A program made the translations under genes and the position numbers. From Prevotella sp. (GTDB lineage Bacteria; Bacteroidota; Bacteroidia; Bacteroidales; Muribaculaceae), in contig JAMPBN010000009.1 in assembly GCA_023666665.1 (NCBI GenBank), positions 1 to 40,724 of the forward strand: a DNA stretch of 40,724 bases, given 5' to 3'. Of the stretch, positions 1 through 6,583 are shown piece after piece. Numbering within the stretch: the first letter of the stretch is position 1; every line of letters starts with the position of its first letter. Under the pieces are notes generated by a model. That model was not told the DNA's origin. It made no database searches and was given only the letters and a program-made list of their open reading frames with translations.

Positions 1-22
1 GTTGCTCAAAGATTTGGCTTTT

Positions 23-1174
23 TTATGCAATATTCAGTTGCGGATGCGAGGCTATATATATTTTTCGTACCCTGGTACCTGAAAAAGTGTTGAAGTCCGG
101 TGTGGAGAATGCTGATGACGACGGCCGTTTAATATATAATGTACCATCTCCGTCTGCGAAAGATAACTCGCTTAGATTTGTGCAATCCAAGAACGCACCG
201 GTACCCAATGAGGTGACTGAGCCGGGAATTATGAAAGTAGAGAATGCACATCCCGAAAAACATCCGTCACCCATAGTAAGTATGTTGGATAAATAAACCT
301 CTCGAAGGTTAGAGCAGTCGCTAAATGCATTGTCTTCAATGTCTGTAATATTGGAAATGCTTACTTTGTGTATGTTTTCACAACCGAAAAACGCGTATTG
401 TGCTATTTTATCAATTGTGAATGTTATGCCGTCTTTTGTTACAGTACCGTCAGTTTCTATATTTCCCGAAATAGGTGAAAAAGCTCCAACCATATCACAT
501 CTACGGTTTGCCGGATCTGACATAACATAAGCTATTTCATTTACCGTAAACAACGAACTCAAATGAGGATAGATGATTACAGATGAACCGTATGCCGTAG
601 ACGACGCATATTGTACGCTTGCATACGAATTATTATAGCCGGATGGAGGTGTATTAGGCAGCCAAAATATTTTTTCAGCTTTAGCATTTGATACTGAGCG
701 AACATTAGCACCGATGGTCAATGTTGTCGGATATATACAATAGCTGCCAATATAACTAAGAACACTGGAGGGGATTGTCATATATTTTATGTTTTCGGCG
801 TTATTCTCTTTCTCATATGGTTCTTCTCCGTTGAGATTGACGCTGCTAACCTGATATTTGTCCTCTCCCAATGTTATGTTTTCAGGAATATTGAATTCCG
901 GAGTCGGAAATGTTGAGAAGTAGAGATGTGCGTTGTCATTTTTGTCGTATGCGTATTTGCTGTACAAAAGTGTGCAAGTGCCGTCTTCGTTGATTTCATA
1001 GAGGAGGTTGTCAACTCTAATGAGGTTGTCTCCAATCACTTGATCGGGACCTTGTCCGATTTCCGACTCGGAATTGTCATCGTTCCAAGACGGTTCTTCA
1101 TCTTTGCCGCAACTTTGTAAACACATCGTCGTTGCTAATAAGCAACCAACTGTAATGAATTTTGATATTTTCAT
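23..1174 (-). CDS. BspA-type leucine-rich-repeat surface lipoprotein
   Basis: Encodes 383 residues. The N terminus is a lipoprotein signal with lipobox LQSC, giving a lipidated Cys at about residue 22, followed by an acidic GKDEE stretch typical of surface-exported Bacteroidota lipoproteins. Residues 130-370 carry irregular LRR_5 (BspA/TpLRR) repeats, seen as phrases such as AFFGCENIHKVSI, AFSDCSNLREVYL and AFLDCTNLSELSF, at about 23-residue spacing. This family is known from adhesins and surface proteins of oral and gut Bacteroidales; a binding role is inference. No catalytic domain is visible. The protein stops soon after the last repeat, so a shortened C terminus is possible. It is visibly more AT-rich than the core genes to its right, fitting accessory DNA. 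It lies downstream of the structured non-coding stretch at 1175-1503, which may act as its leader. Confidence 0.85.
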   Translation of the reverse strand: MKISKFITVGCLLATTMCLQSCGKDEEPSWNDDNSESEIGQGPDQVIGDNLIRVDNLLYEINEDGTCTLLYSKYAYDKNDNAHLYFSTFPTPEFNIPENITLGEDKYQVSSVNLNGEEPYEKENNAENIKYMTIPSSVLSYIGSYCIYPTTLTIGANVRSVSNAKAEKIFWLPNTPPSGYNNSYASVQYASSTAYGSSVIIYPHLSSLFTVNEIAYVMSDPANRRCDMVGAFSPISGNIETDGTVTKDGITFTIDKIAQYAFFGCENIHKVSISNITDIEDNAFSDCSNLREVYLSNILTMGDGCFSGCAFSTFIIPGSVTSLGTGAFLDCTNLSELSFADGDGTLYIKRPSSSAFSTPDFNTFSGTRVRKIYIASHPQLNIA

Positions 1175-1231
1175 ACTTTAAGTCTGCCGCGGGGCCTCCT
1201 CGTTGGCGGTTTAGTGTAAAAAAAAGGAAAT

Positions 1232-1322
1232 CGTGAGGTCAGTACTGTTTGCTCGTTTCACGTTCTGAGGCCCTGAGATTTGCCCATTGGAGTAGAACGA
1301 GCAAACACGCAGAGGCCTCACG
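1232..1322 (-). repeat. Element B: inverted partner of element A, with terminator-like clamp
   Basis: Perfect 11 bp stem 1247-1257 with 1296-1306, enclosed by CGTGAGG/CCTCACG (1316-1322 with 1232-1238). Blocks ACGTTCTGA (1260-1268), CCTGAGA (1272-1278) and ATTGGAGT (1286-1293) are exact reverse complements of blocks in element A. The eight-base A run at 1218-1225 makes a U run on the minus strand, but it starts six bases after the clamp, so termination would be weaker than at a textbook site. Confidence 0.65.
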
Positions 1323-1349
1323 GAGATATACATATCCGCCAAAGGCATC

Positions 1350-1427
1350 TACTGTTTGCTGCATTCTTGACTCCAATTGAAATTTCTCAGGTTTCAGAAC
1401 GTCAAGAAAGAGCGTAGAGTAAACGCT
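1350..1427. repeat. Element A: stem-loop related to element B
   Basis: Stem TTCTTGAC (1364-1371) with GTCAAGAA (1401-1408), apical stem TGAAA (1378-1382) with TTTCA (1392-1396), plus hairpin AGCGT/ACGCT at 1411-1427. Blocks ACTCCAAT (1370-1377), TCTCAGG (1385-1391) and TCAGAACGT (1394-1402) recur in element B in reverse complement. The 11-mer TACTGTTTGCT at 1350-1360 also recurs as a direct repeat at 1243-1253. Confidence 0.65.
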
Positions 1428-1498
1428 TCCTGTTTATGTCGTTGCAGACCCTCCCGCTGATACCCATGACCGGGCCTCTGCGATGCGGTCTGCGACTG

Positions 1499-1530
1499 CA
1501 AAGTTATAGATTATTTTCTACTTGTCCAAA
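1499..1530 (-). promoter_or_regulatory. Promoter inside the end of the ABC ATPase gene
   Basis: On the minus strand TTTG at 1530-1527, a 20-base spacer and TAACTTTG at 1506-1499 match the Bacteroidota primary sigma consensus exactly. The -7 box overlaps the stop codon of the ATPase gene (1506-1504). Predicted start of transcription is near 1494, giving a leader of about 320 bases before the LRR gene. Confidence 0.75.
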
Positions 1531-2232
1531 TGTTTGGACAAATTCGTCGCATCTTCTCATCTCGCTTGGCGATAGGAGGAGAAGGCCGTCGCGGAGCATG
1601 AGCACAATGCCGTCGGCCATTTTGAAGGCGGGTGTAAATTCGTGGGTTGAGTAGAGAATGGTTTTGCTCTTTGTTTTTGCCAAATCTGAGAGCATAGATA
1701 CTATTTCATAGCGCCAGGGGACATCGAGAAAACTCGTCGGCTCATCAAGCAGGATAACCGCAGTTTGTTGCGCCAAGGCTTTGGCAAGTAATATTCTGCG
1801 GCCTTCGCCGTCTGAGATTTTTGACACCTGACGGTCGGAAAATGAGGTCATTCCGACGGCGGCAAGTGCCTCGCCGACAATGCGCACGTCGTTGGCCGAC
1901 AGTTTGCCTAACATTCCGGTGTAGGGTGAGCGACCATAGCTGACAAACTCGCGGCAGGTTAGATTCCTCACTTTGACGCTCTCCGTAGAAATATAGGAGA
2001 TTCGCTGCGCCAGTTTGCGCGCGGACTCTTTGCTGACATCCACGCCGTCAATCAATATGCTGCCTGACAGGGGTTTTTGTTCGCCGCTAAGGGTACGCAG
2101 AAGCGTGGATTTACCGCAACCATTGCGCCCGATAAGTGCGGTCAACGACCCCGACGGCACTGTCAGTGTCTGATTTTCAATCAGAGGAGAATTTTTATTG
2201 TTGGCTATTGTAATATCGCGGAGCTCAATCAT
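1504..2232 (-). CDS. ABC transporter ATPase, FecE/BtuD/HmuV family
   Basis: 242 residues, the usual length for the ATPase of iron-siderophore, heme or cobalamin importers. Walker A GRNGCGKST is at about 35-43, Walker B VILLDEPTS at 159-167, and the H-loop STHEF near 195-199. The signature loop reads ISDGEG (139-144) instead of LSGGQ; related SDGE forms are known in Bacteroidota members of this family, so this is a lineage variant more than a defect. It would power the permease encoded just upstream, with which it overlaps by four bases (ATGA). The order binding protein, permease, ATPase is the classical FecBCD/BtuFCD arrangement. The substrate (heme, siderophore or cobalamin) cannot be fixed from sequence alone. 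The last codons carry the promoter of the downstream non-coding stretch. Confidence 0.9.
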   Translation of the reverse strand: MIELRDITIANNKNSPLIENQTLTVPSGSLTALIGRNGCGKSTLLRTLSGEQKPLSGSILIDGVDVSKESARKLAQRISYISTESVKVRNLTCREFVSYGRSPYTGMLGKLSANDVRIVGEALAAVGMTSFSDRQVSKISDGEGRRILLAKALAQQTAVILLDEPTSFLDVPWRYEIVSMLSDLAKTKSKTILYSTHEFTPAFKMADGIVLMLRDGLLLLSPSEMRRCDEFVQTFGQVENNL

Positions 2233-3185
2233 TTACGTAAAATAATGTAGACAACAACCGGGATTCCGGCAAGGGAGGTTACTGCATTTATGGGTATCAA
2301 AAATTGGCGCGATACAATGTCGCATAAAATCATCAACACTGCGCCGATAAGAGCCGATGCCGGGATGAGAATGCGGTGATCTGCGGTTCGGAATATTCCT
2401 CGTGCAATGTGTGGCACGGCAAGCCCGACAAAGCCAATCGGGCCGCAAAAAGCCGTTACGCTACCCGCAAGCAGGGTAGTGGAGGCAAGAATAAAGAAGC
2501 GGGAACGTCGCAAGTCAACCCCGGCATTGCGGGCAAAAGAGTCGCCTAATTCTATAAGATTAAGACTTTTAAGCGTGGGAACAGTCAAGACGACTCCTGC
2601 AATTACCACCACGGAAAGAATTGTCAACTGTTCGGCCGTAACCTCGCTGAGTGACCCCATTGTCCAAACCACATAGCTTTTAAGCGCCTGTTCGTCGCTC
2701 ATGTATTGCAAAATCTGAACTATGGCGCCGATTGCTGATGAGAAAAGTATGCCAAGAATAAGTAGCGTCATAATGTCGCGCACCCGCTCATTCATCAGGA
2801 GAAGCAACCCCATAACTGCCGCAGCTCCCAACATTGCTGACCCAGCAATTCCCAATGCAGAGCCTACTCCTGACAGAAGCAACAATGCAACCCCCAAGGA
2901 TGCGCCCGAACTCAGTCCGAGTACATAAGGTCCGGCAAGCGGATTACGGAAAAGCGTCTGCATCTGCAAGCCGCTGATGCTTAATGCTATTCCGGCAATT
3001 AAGGCGATCAAGGCCTTCAGCAGACGAATGTCAATGACTATTGTCCGTATTGCTGAATCGGCCTCTGCGGAGAATGCCGAAATTATTTGTCGAAGAGTCA
3101 AGTCCGTGCTTCCGACAAACAGGTCGGCAACGAGCAGCGCTGCCATCGCAACGATAAGCAATATGAACAATAGTTTGCGCTTCAT
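2229..3185 (-). CDS. FecCD/BtuC-family ABC importer permease
   Basis: 318 residues, almost wholly hydrophobic, with about ten predicted membrane spans as in BtuC and FhuB halves. Family landmarks are visible: RNPLAGPYVLGLSSGASLG near 80-98, and the cytoplasmic coupling region with GFVGLAVPHIAR near 250-262, followed by a conserved RLLV/FIPINAV-type last span. It forms the inner-membrane channel through which the substrate handed over by the lipoprotein (next gene upstream) is pumped by the ATPase. It overlaps the binding-protein gene by four bases and the ATPase gene by four bases, so translation is probably coupled along the operon. Metal-chelate or cobalamin uptake is the family role; the exact substrate is unknown. 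Confidence 0.92.
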   Translation of the reverse strand: MKRKLLFILLIVAMAALLVADLFVGSTDLTLRQIISAFSAEADSAIRTIVIDIRLLKALIALIAGIALSISGLQMQTLFRNPLAGPYVLGLSSGASLGVALLLLSGVGSALGIAGSAMLGAAAVMGLLLLMNERVRDIMTLLILGILFSSAIGAIVQILQYMSDEQALKSYVVWTMGSLSEVTAEQLTILSVVVIAGVVLTVPTLKSLNLIELGDSFARNAGVDLRRSRFFILASTTLLAGSVTAFCGPIGFVGLAVPHIARGIFRTADHRILIPASALIGAVLMILCDIVSRQFLIPINAVTSLAGIPVVVYIILRK

Positions 3186-4174
3186 TTCAGCCTGACAAAA
3201 TAGCGCAACGAATCTGATTCCGTGCCGCTGAATATCATCTTCAGCTCATCAAGCACCAAGTCGGGGCGCGAAGCGCCGCTTTCATAAAAATCGGATGTTT
3301 GATTCCACACCTCGGCGTTGATTCGAGCTTTAGGTATGAGTCTTTGAGCATCGGCCAATGAACCTGCCTGACCGGGATTGAGCCAAACTTGCGAGTTGTT
3401 AAGCGCGGGGATAGCTTCTTCGAGGTCAATAACCGTACTTTCCGCACCCGCTTGCTGACTTGCCGACAATTTCCCTCCGGCATCAGTAATGAGTTTCGAC
3501 ATATAGTTGTCGCGCCCGGGAATAAACCAGTTGCCGCTATACGGCGCGTTTATCATCACCATCGTTTCGCCCGATGTCGGACAATATGCCGCCTTTACTG
3601 CATCAAAATTCGCAGCCGCATCCTTGCCGACGAGAGCGCCGATTGCTACCATCCATTCGGCTCTGCCTAACGGATTCTGCTCTTCAAAATCATTGATATA
3701 CACGTAGGGTATATTTAATTCTTTAAGTTTTGCTTCAATCGGGCTGTGTCCTCCTATGCCATAAATCATTGCTACCTCAGGTTTGGCGGCAAGGATGGCT
3801 TCATAGTCCATTGCGCCCTCATAGCCCGCCTCGGCGGCGTGATGGCTGACGTATGGGTTTACGATATAATCCCTGTTGCTGACTGCCACAATCATTGAGT
3901 CGGCTCCCAACTGACTCAGCGCCCCGACGTAGGTCGACGACATACACATAACGGACTTGAATCCCCCCTCGGGAACTACGATACGCATAGTGTCAGGCCG
4001 GTAGATTTCAACGGCCTGTCTGCCGAAGTCGTTCGGGAGCGAATAGATTTTGAATCCGGTTGCATATTCGGGTTCGTATACGGTTTGCGTGAAATCTGCG
4101 GCGTCGGCGCAGTGCGGAGTGTTTTTACATCCGCAAAGCGCTAAAAGCGGTATCAGTAAGCAGTATTTATTCAT
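3182..4174 (-). CDS. Periplasmic substrate-binding lipoprotein, BtuF/FecB-like
   Basis: 330 residues from the chosen start. A longer reading with eight more residues is possible, but starting at MNKYCLLIPLLALCGC gives a compact lipoprotein signal with the lipid Cys at about residue 16; this ATG lies inside the end of the upstream gene (8 bp overlap). The body is a class III periplasmic binding protein (TroA/BtuF fold): N-lobe with CMSSTYVGALSQLGADSMIVAVSN, inter-lobe helix region, then C-lobe with VWLNPGQAGSLADAQ. The phrase DYEAILAAKPEVAMIYG is the usual beta-strand signature of the family. It captures a metal chelate or corrinoid in the periplasm and delivers it to the FecCD-type permease. 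The TonB-dependent outer-membrane receptor that normally precedes such a system is not in this operon. Confidence 0.88.
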   Translation of the reverse strand: MNKYCLLIPLLALCGCKNTPHCADAADFTQTVYEPEYATGFKIYSLPNDFGRQAVEIYRPDTMRIVVPEGGFKSVMCMSSTYVGALSQLGADSMIVAVSNRDYIVNPYVSHHAAEAGYEGAMDYEAILAAKPEVAMIYGIGGHSPIEAKLKELNIPYVYINDFEEQNPLGRAEWMVAIGALVGKDAAANFDAVKAAYCPTSGETMVMINAPYSGNWFIPGRDNYMSKLITDAGGKLSASQQAGAESTVIDLEEAIPALNNSQVWLNPGQAGSLADAQRLIPKARINAEVWNQTSDFYESGASRPDLVLDELKMIFSGTESDSLRYFVRLK

Positions 4175-5174
4175 TGATGAGTTTGATTGCAAGTTCAAGC
4201 ATCGTGTCTATGCCCGCGAGGGCTTGCTGCGGGTCAAGGTCAATAGCACATCCCTCGTCAGGTTCAATTCCTCCCTCGGTGAGGTTCATATCGGCGTCAT
4301 ATATTCTGACGGCGCTCATTCTGACGCTCCAGCCGTTGGGCAGCTCCAGAGTCAGGGGCATACCCGAGCCGCCGCCGGTCGCAGCTCCGGCGTGAACTAC
4401 GTTAGGCAATGATTTCATACACATAACCACATAGTTGGCTGCCGAGAACGTCGACCGGTTAGTCAGCAACACCACCGGCTTTATCCAAACGTAATTATCT
4501 GCCGTAAGCGGCTCGAATTTAATGGGGTAGGGGTCGTCAAACGCTTCGTGGTCAGGCCCGGTTTTGTGAGCCATATACCCGACGGTTTGTTCTTCGAGTA
4601 TGAAATGGCGCACCCACGTCTCGGCATAGTCCATTGAGCCTCCGCCATTATTGCGAAGGTCCAAAATCAAGCCGTTGCAGGTGTTCAATTGATATAATAG
4701 CCAGTCAATATTGCTGTTGCCGAGTCCAGAGCTGAACGACGGAATCCCCACGTATGCAACATTTTGGCGCAGTTTGCCGTAGGTGACATTACCGAGTTGT
4801 TTATACTCAAAGCCGAGATAATACTGCTGAATCAGACGCGAATCATAATTTTGAGGATAATCGCTCCACCAATTACGATAATAGCTCGTTTCAAATCCGG
4901 AGGAGAGGTTGGTATGGCCGTCGCGCAATTCAGCCAACATATCGGAGCATACGCCAAAAAGTTGAGTGGCGCTGATTTTATCGGTTATCAACGGCGAATA
5001 TTTGTCATACACTTCATCCCAGTCAACATCTTTCTCCGCAAAGAAGCAATAATGCTCGTCTACGGCAGACCACAGAGCCTTAAACGTTCCGGTGCGCGTA
5101 TTGTCATACTCCTCTATCGGGTGACACGATGTCAGCGCCAGGCTAATAATAAGCAGTGACAATATCCGCCTCAT
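4167..5174 (-). CDS. S41-family (tail-specific) protease-like lipoprotein
   Basis: 335 residues with lipobox LTSC (Cys about 17). An N-terminal helical region (KALWSAVDEHYCFFAEKDVDW, then LAELRDGHTNL) matches the tricorn-core/C1-type domain that precedes S41 catalytic domains. The catalytic domain is recognised by NGLILDLRNNGGGSMDYAE near 163-181 and VVLLTNRSTFSAANYVV; the Ser in STFSAAN is the probable nucleophile. No PDZ domain is obvious, as in the short Bacteroidetes S41 lipoproteins. It sits between the DUF3316-like barrel gene (32 bp overlap) and the binding-protein gene, so it is co-expressed with a metal/cobalamin importer. Whether it processes an import component or a host protein is unknown. 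Confidence 0.85.
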   Translation of the reverse strand: MRRILSLLIISLALTSCHPIEEYDNTRTGTFKALWSAVDEHYCFFAEKDVDWDEVYDKYSPLITDKISATQLFGVCSDMLAELRDGHTNLSSGFETSYYRNWWSDYPQNYDSRLIQQYYLGFEYKQLGNVTYGKLRQNVAYVGIPSFSSGLGNSNIDWLLYQLNTCNGLILDLRNNGGGSMDYAETWVRHFILEEQTVGYMAHKTGPDHEAFDDPYPIKFEPLTADNYVWIKPVVLLTNRSTFSAANYVVMCMKSLPNVVHAGAATGGGSGMPLTLELPNGWSVRMSAVRIYDADMNLTEGGIEPDEGCAIDLDPQQALAGIDTMLELAIKLINE

Positions 5175-5943
5175 TTGTTCTTGAATTGATGTTAATGAAG
5201 TCGCACACTATGCCAATAACCGCCGCGTGACTTATTTGGCGTGATACGATGTTGTTTGCCCGCGAACTTGTTGCGTCAAACCGATAACCAAGCCTTAGGG
5301 TGTGTTTCCCAAAGTTCAGGTCGATGCTCAACAGCGACTTTATGCGTCGATAGCTGCCCGGCCACGCAACGTGAATCAAGTCGGAGCGGTTGCCCAAAGC
5401 TATTTCATAATACAGCTCGCCATAGTCGGGGCAAAAAAATGCGCCGATAAGCGGCGATGACAATTGCCAGCGCACTGCCAGCGGCTGTTTTTTGATTTTT
5501 CCAGACCATTGTGCGAATCCCTCCGGCCCAATCGTCACTGAGCCGAGCGCCTGAGCCGGGTTGTTGCCGTTTTTGCTCATATACAGGACTCCGGCACTAA
5601 GCCCGGCATATCCTCCAATGCCTAATTGGAAGCCTTCGGGCAGACTCCAGCGGCGCATCATTCGCCACCCTCCGTTGAGCGTCAAACCGAGCATCTTGGT
5701 TTGGTCAAAGGCAATGCCCAAGTCCCAGCCTTGTACAATCTGAGTCCGCTTCATTGCTTGCAAGCGGCTGTACGTCAAGCCATAGTGCAGCCCGGAATAT
5801 CTTTGTGGGCTAAGATATGTGTCAGCCAAATGAGCGCTGCCGAAGTCGGCCATCCAGGCCGATGACACAGGCCGCAACGGCTCTGCTGCCAAGCCTGCGG
5901 CGCAGCACAATATTATAACCAATGCTGACAACAATCCTTTCAC
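5143..5943 (-). CDS. Outer-membrane beta-barrel protein, DUF3316-like
   Basis: 266 residues from a GTG start at 5943. The open frame runs much further upstream but there it is only antisense to efp; GTG gives a clean signal peptide MKGLLSALVIILCCAAGLAA followed by EPLRP. The mature protein has alternating aromatic and small residues in short strands (HYGLTYSRL, GGYAGLSAGVLYMS, ELYYEIALGN, HTLRLGYRFDA), typical of a small outer-membrane barrel, and resembles Bacteroidales DUF3316 proteins; that family call is from memory. Function unknown. First gene of the operon leading to the importer. A -7 box TAACTTTG lies five bases before the GTG, implying little or no leader. Confidence 0.72.
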   Translation of the reverse strand: MKGLLSALVIILCCAAGLAAEPLRPVSSAWMADFGSAHLADTYLSPQRYSGLHYGLTYSRLQAMKRTQIVQGWDLGIAFDQTKMLGLTLNGGWRMMRRWSLPEGFQLGIGGYAGLSAGVLYMSKNGNNPAQALGSVTIGPEGFAQWSGKIKKQPLAVRWQLSSPLIGAFFCPDYGELYYEIALGNRSDLIHVAWPGSYRRIKSLLSIDLNFGKHTLRLGYRFDATSSRANNIVSRQISHAAVIGIVCDFININSRTNEADIVTAYY

Positions 5944-5945
5944 GA

Positions 5946-5976
5946 TTGCAAAGTTACGAAATTTTTTGTATCTTTG
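5946..5976 (+). promoter_or_regulatory. efp promoter
   Basis: TTG at 5946-5948, 20-base spacer, TATCTTTG at 5969-5976. Predicted leader about 38 bases to the efp ATG. It occupies the same DNA as the divergent promoter at 5949-5984. Confidence 0.75.
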
Positions 5977-5984
5977 CGCCCAAA
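5949..5984 (-). promoter_or_regulatory. Divergent promoter of the barrel/protease/importer operon
   Basis: Minus-strand TAACTTTG at 5956-5949 is a perfect -7 box. The nearest TTTG (5984-5981) is 24 bases upstream, longer than the usual 19-21, so the -33 contact is less certain. The GTG start lies only five bases after the box. Confidence 0.55.
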
Positions 5985-6018
5985 TTAAAATCAATTTAAA
6001 CACAATAGAAAGAATTTT

Positions 6019-6582
6019 ATGGCAACAACTGCTGACTTTAAAAACGGTATGTGCCTCGACATCGACGGCCAGTATTACTTCATCGTGGAATTTCTGCACG
6101 TTAAACCCGGCAAGGGTCCGGCTTTCGTACGTACTAAACTTAAAAACGTACGCACCGGTCGTGTAATTGACAAAACCTGGAACTCCGGCGTTAAGGTTGA
6201 AGAGGTACGTATTGAACGCCGCCCCTATCAGTACAGCTACAAAGACGAGATGGGCTACCACTTCCTCCACACTGAAACTTGGGAAGAAATCATCGTACCC
6301 GGCGAAAGCATCGAGGGCGTTGAATTCCTCAAAGACGGCGACATCTGCGAAGCTATGGTACACGCAGCCAGCGAAACCGTGCTGACTTGCGAAATGCCCC
6401 AGAGCGTTGTACTCGAAATCACTTATACCGAACCCGGCATCAAGGGTGATACCGCAACCAACACCCTCAAGCCCGCTACCGTAGAAACCGGCGCAACCGT
6501 ACGCGTGCCTCTCTTCTGCAACACCGGTGATAAGGTTCGCATCAATACCCACGACGGCTCCTACGTTGAGCGCGTAAAATAA
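6019..6582 (+). CDS. efp: Translation elongation factor P
   Basis: 187 residues, the standard length. EF-P enters the ribosomal E site and relieves stalling at consecutive prolines. The N-terminal KOW-like domain has the loop [10 protein letters not shown], with Lys at about 32 in the place of the modifiable Lys34 of the E. coli protein; the two OB domains follow, with [10 protein letters not shown] and the C-terminal signature [35 protein letters not shown]. No Lys-modifying enzyme (EpmA/EpmB) is seen here. Codon use is strongly biased, as expected of a highly expressed factor. It has its own promoter and a roughly 38-base leader; the flippase gene starts two bases after its stop, so flippase and glycosyltransferase may be read through from it. 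Confidence 0.97.
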   Translation: MATTADFKNGMCLDIDGQYYFIVEFLHVKPGKGPAFVRTKLKNVRTGRVIDKTWNSGVKVEEVRIERRPYQYSYKDEMGYHFLHTETWEEIIVPGESIEGVEFLKDGDICEAMVHAASETVLTCEMPQSVVLEITYTEPGIKGDTATNTLKPATVETGATVRVPLFCNTGDKVRINTHDGSYVERVK

Positions 6583-6583
6583 G

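Larger units (their letters stand above)
1218..1494 (-). ncRNA. Candidate structured RNA or long mRNA leader, about 277 nt
   Basis: Inferred transcript from about 1494 down to the U run at 1225-1218. Visible parts in transcript order: 5' hairpin closed by a perfect 7 bp stem; stem-loop AGCGT/ACGCT; element A with 8 bp stem TTCTTGAC/GTCAAGAA and apical stem TGAAA/TTTCA; element B with a perfect 11 bp stem GTTTGCTCGTT/AACGAGCAAAC; outer clamp CGTGAGG/CCTCACG; then ATTTCC and eight U. It has none of the signatures I checked for tmRNA, RNase P RNA, SRP RNA, cobalamin or TPP riboswitches. A 6S-like RNA, a cis-regulatory leader of the LRR gene, or a REP/BIME-like inverted pair that is merely transcribed are all open. 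Presence of structure is seen; function is not known. Confidence 0.5.
1175..1503 (-). other. Structured non-coding stretch before the LRR gene
   Basis: About 330 bases without a convincing gene. Read on the minus strand it begins at a promoter embedded in the end of the ABC ATPase gene. It then holds a 5' hairpin (GCAGACC at 1444-1450 with GGTCTGC at 1487-1493), a small hairpin (1411-1427), two related stem-loops in opposite orientations (1350-1408 and 1247-1306) and an outer clamp (1232-1322) followed by eight U. Only the last 40 bases before the LRR start look like an ordinary leader; a purine-rich GAGGAGG lies about 20 bases upstream of the start codon, too far for a typical ribosome binding site. 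The small plus-strand ORF across this region has no coding features. Confidence 0.7.

Noticed and set aside
1260-1281. TPP riboswitch suggested by CTGAGA in element B
   Set aside because: Only the hexamer matches; the second conserved block and the overall THI-box architecture are absent.
1436-1654. Small plus-strand ORF across the structured region
   Set aside because: No signal, domain or ribosome site; two thirds is antisense to the ATPase gene.
5944-6018. Cobalamin riboswitch before the BtuFCD-like operon
   Set aside because: There is no room: the -7 box is five bases from the start codon and no B12-box core is present.
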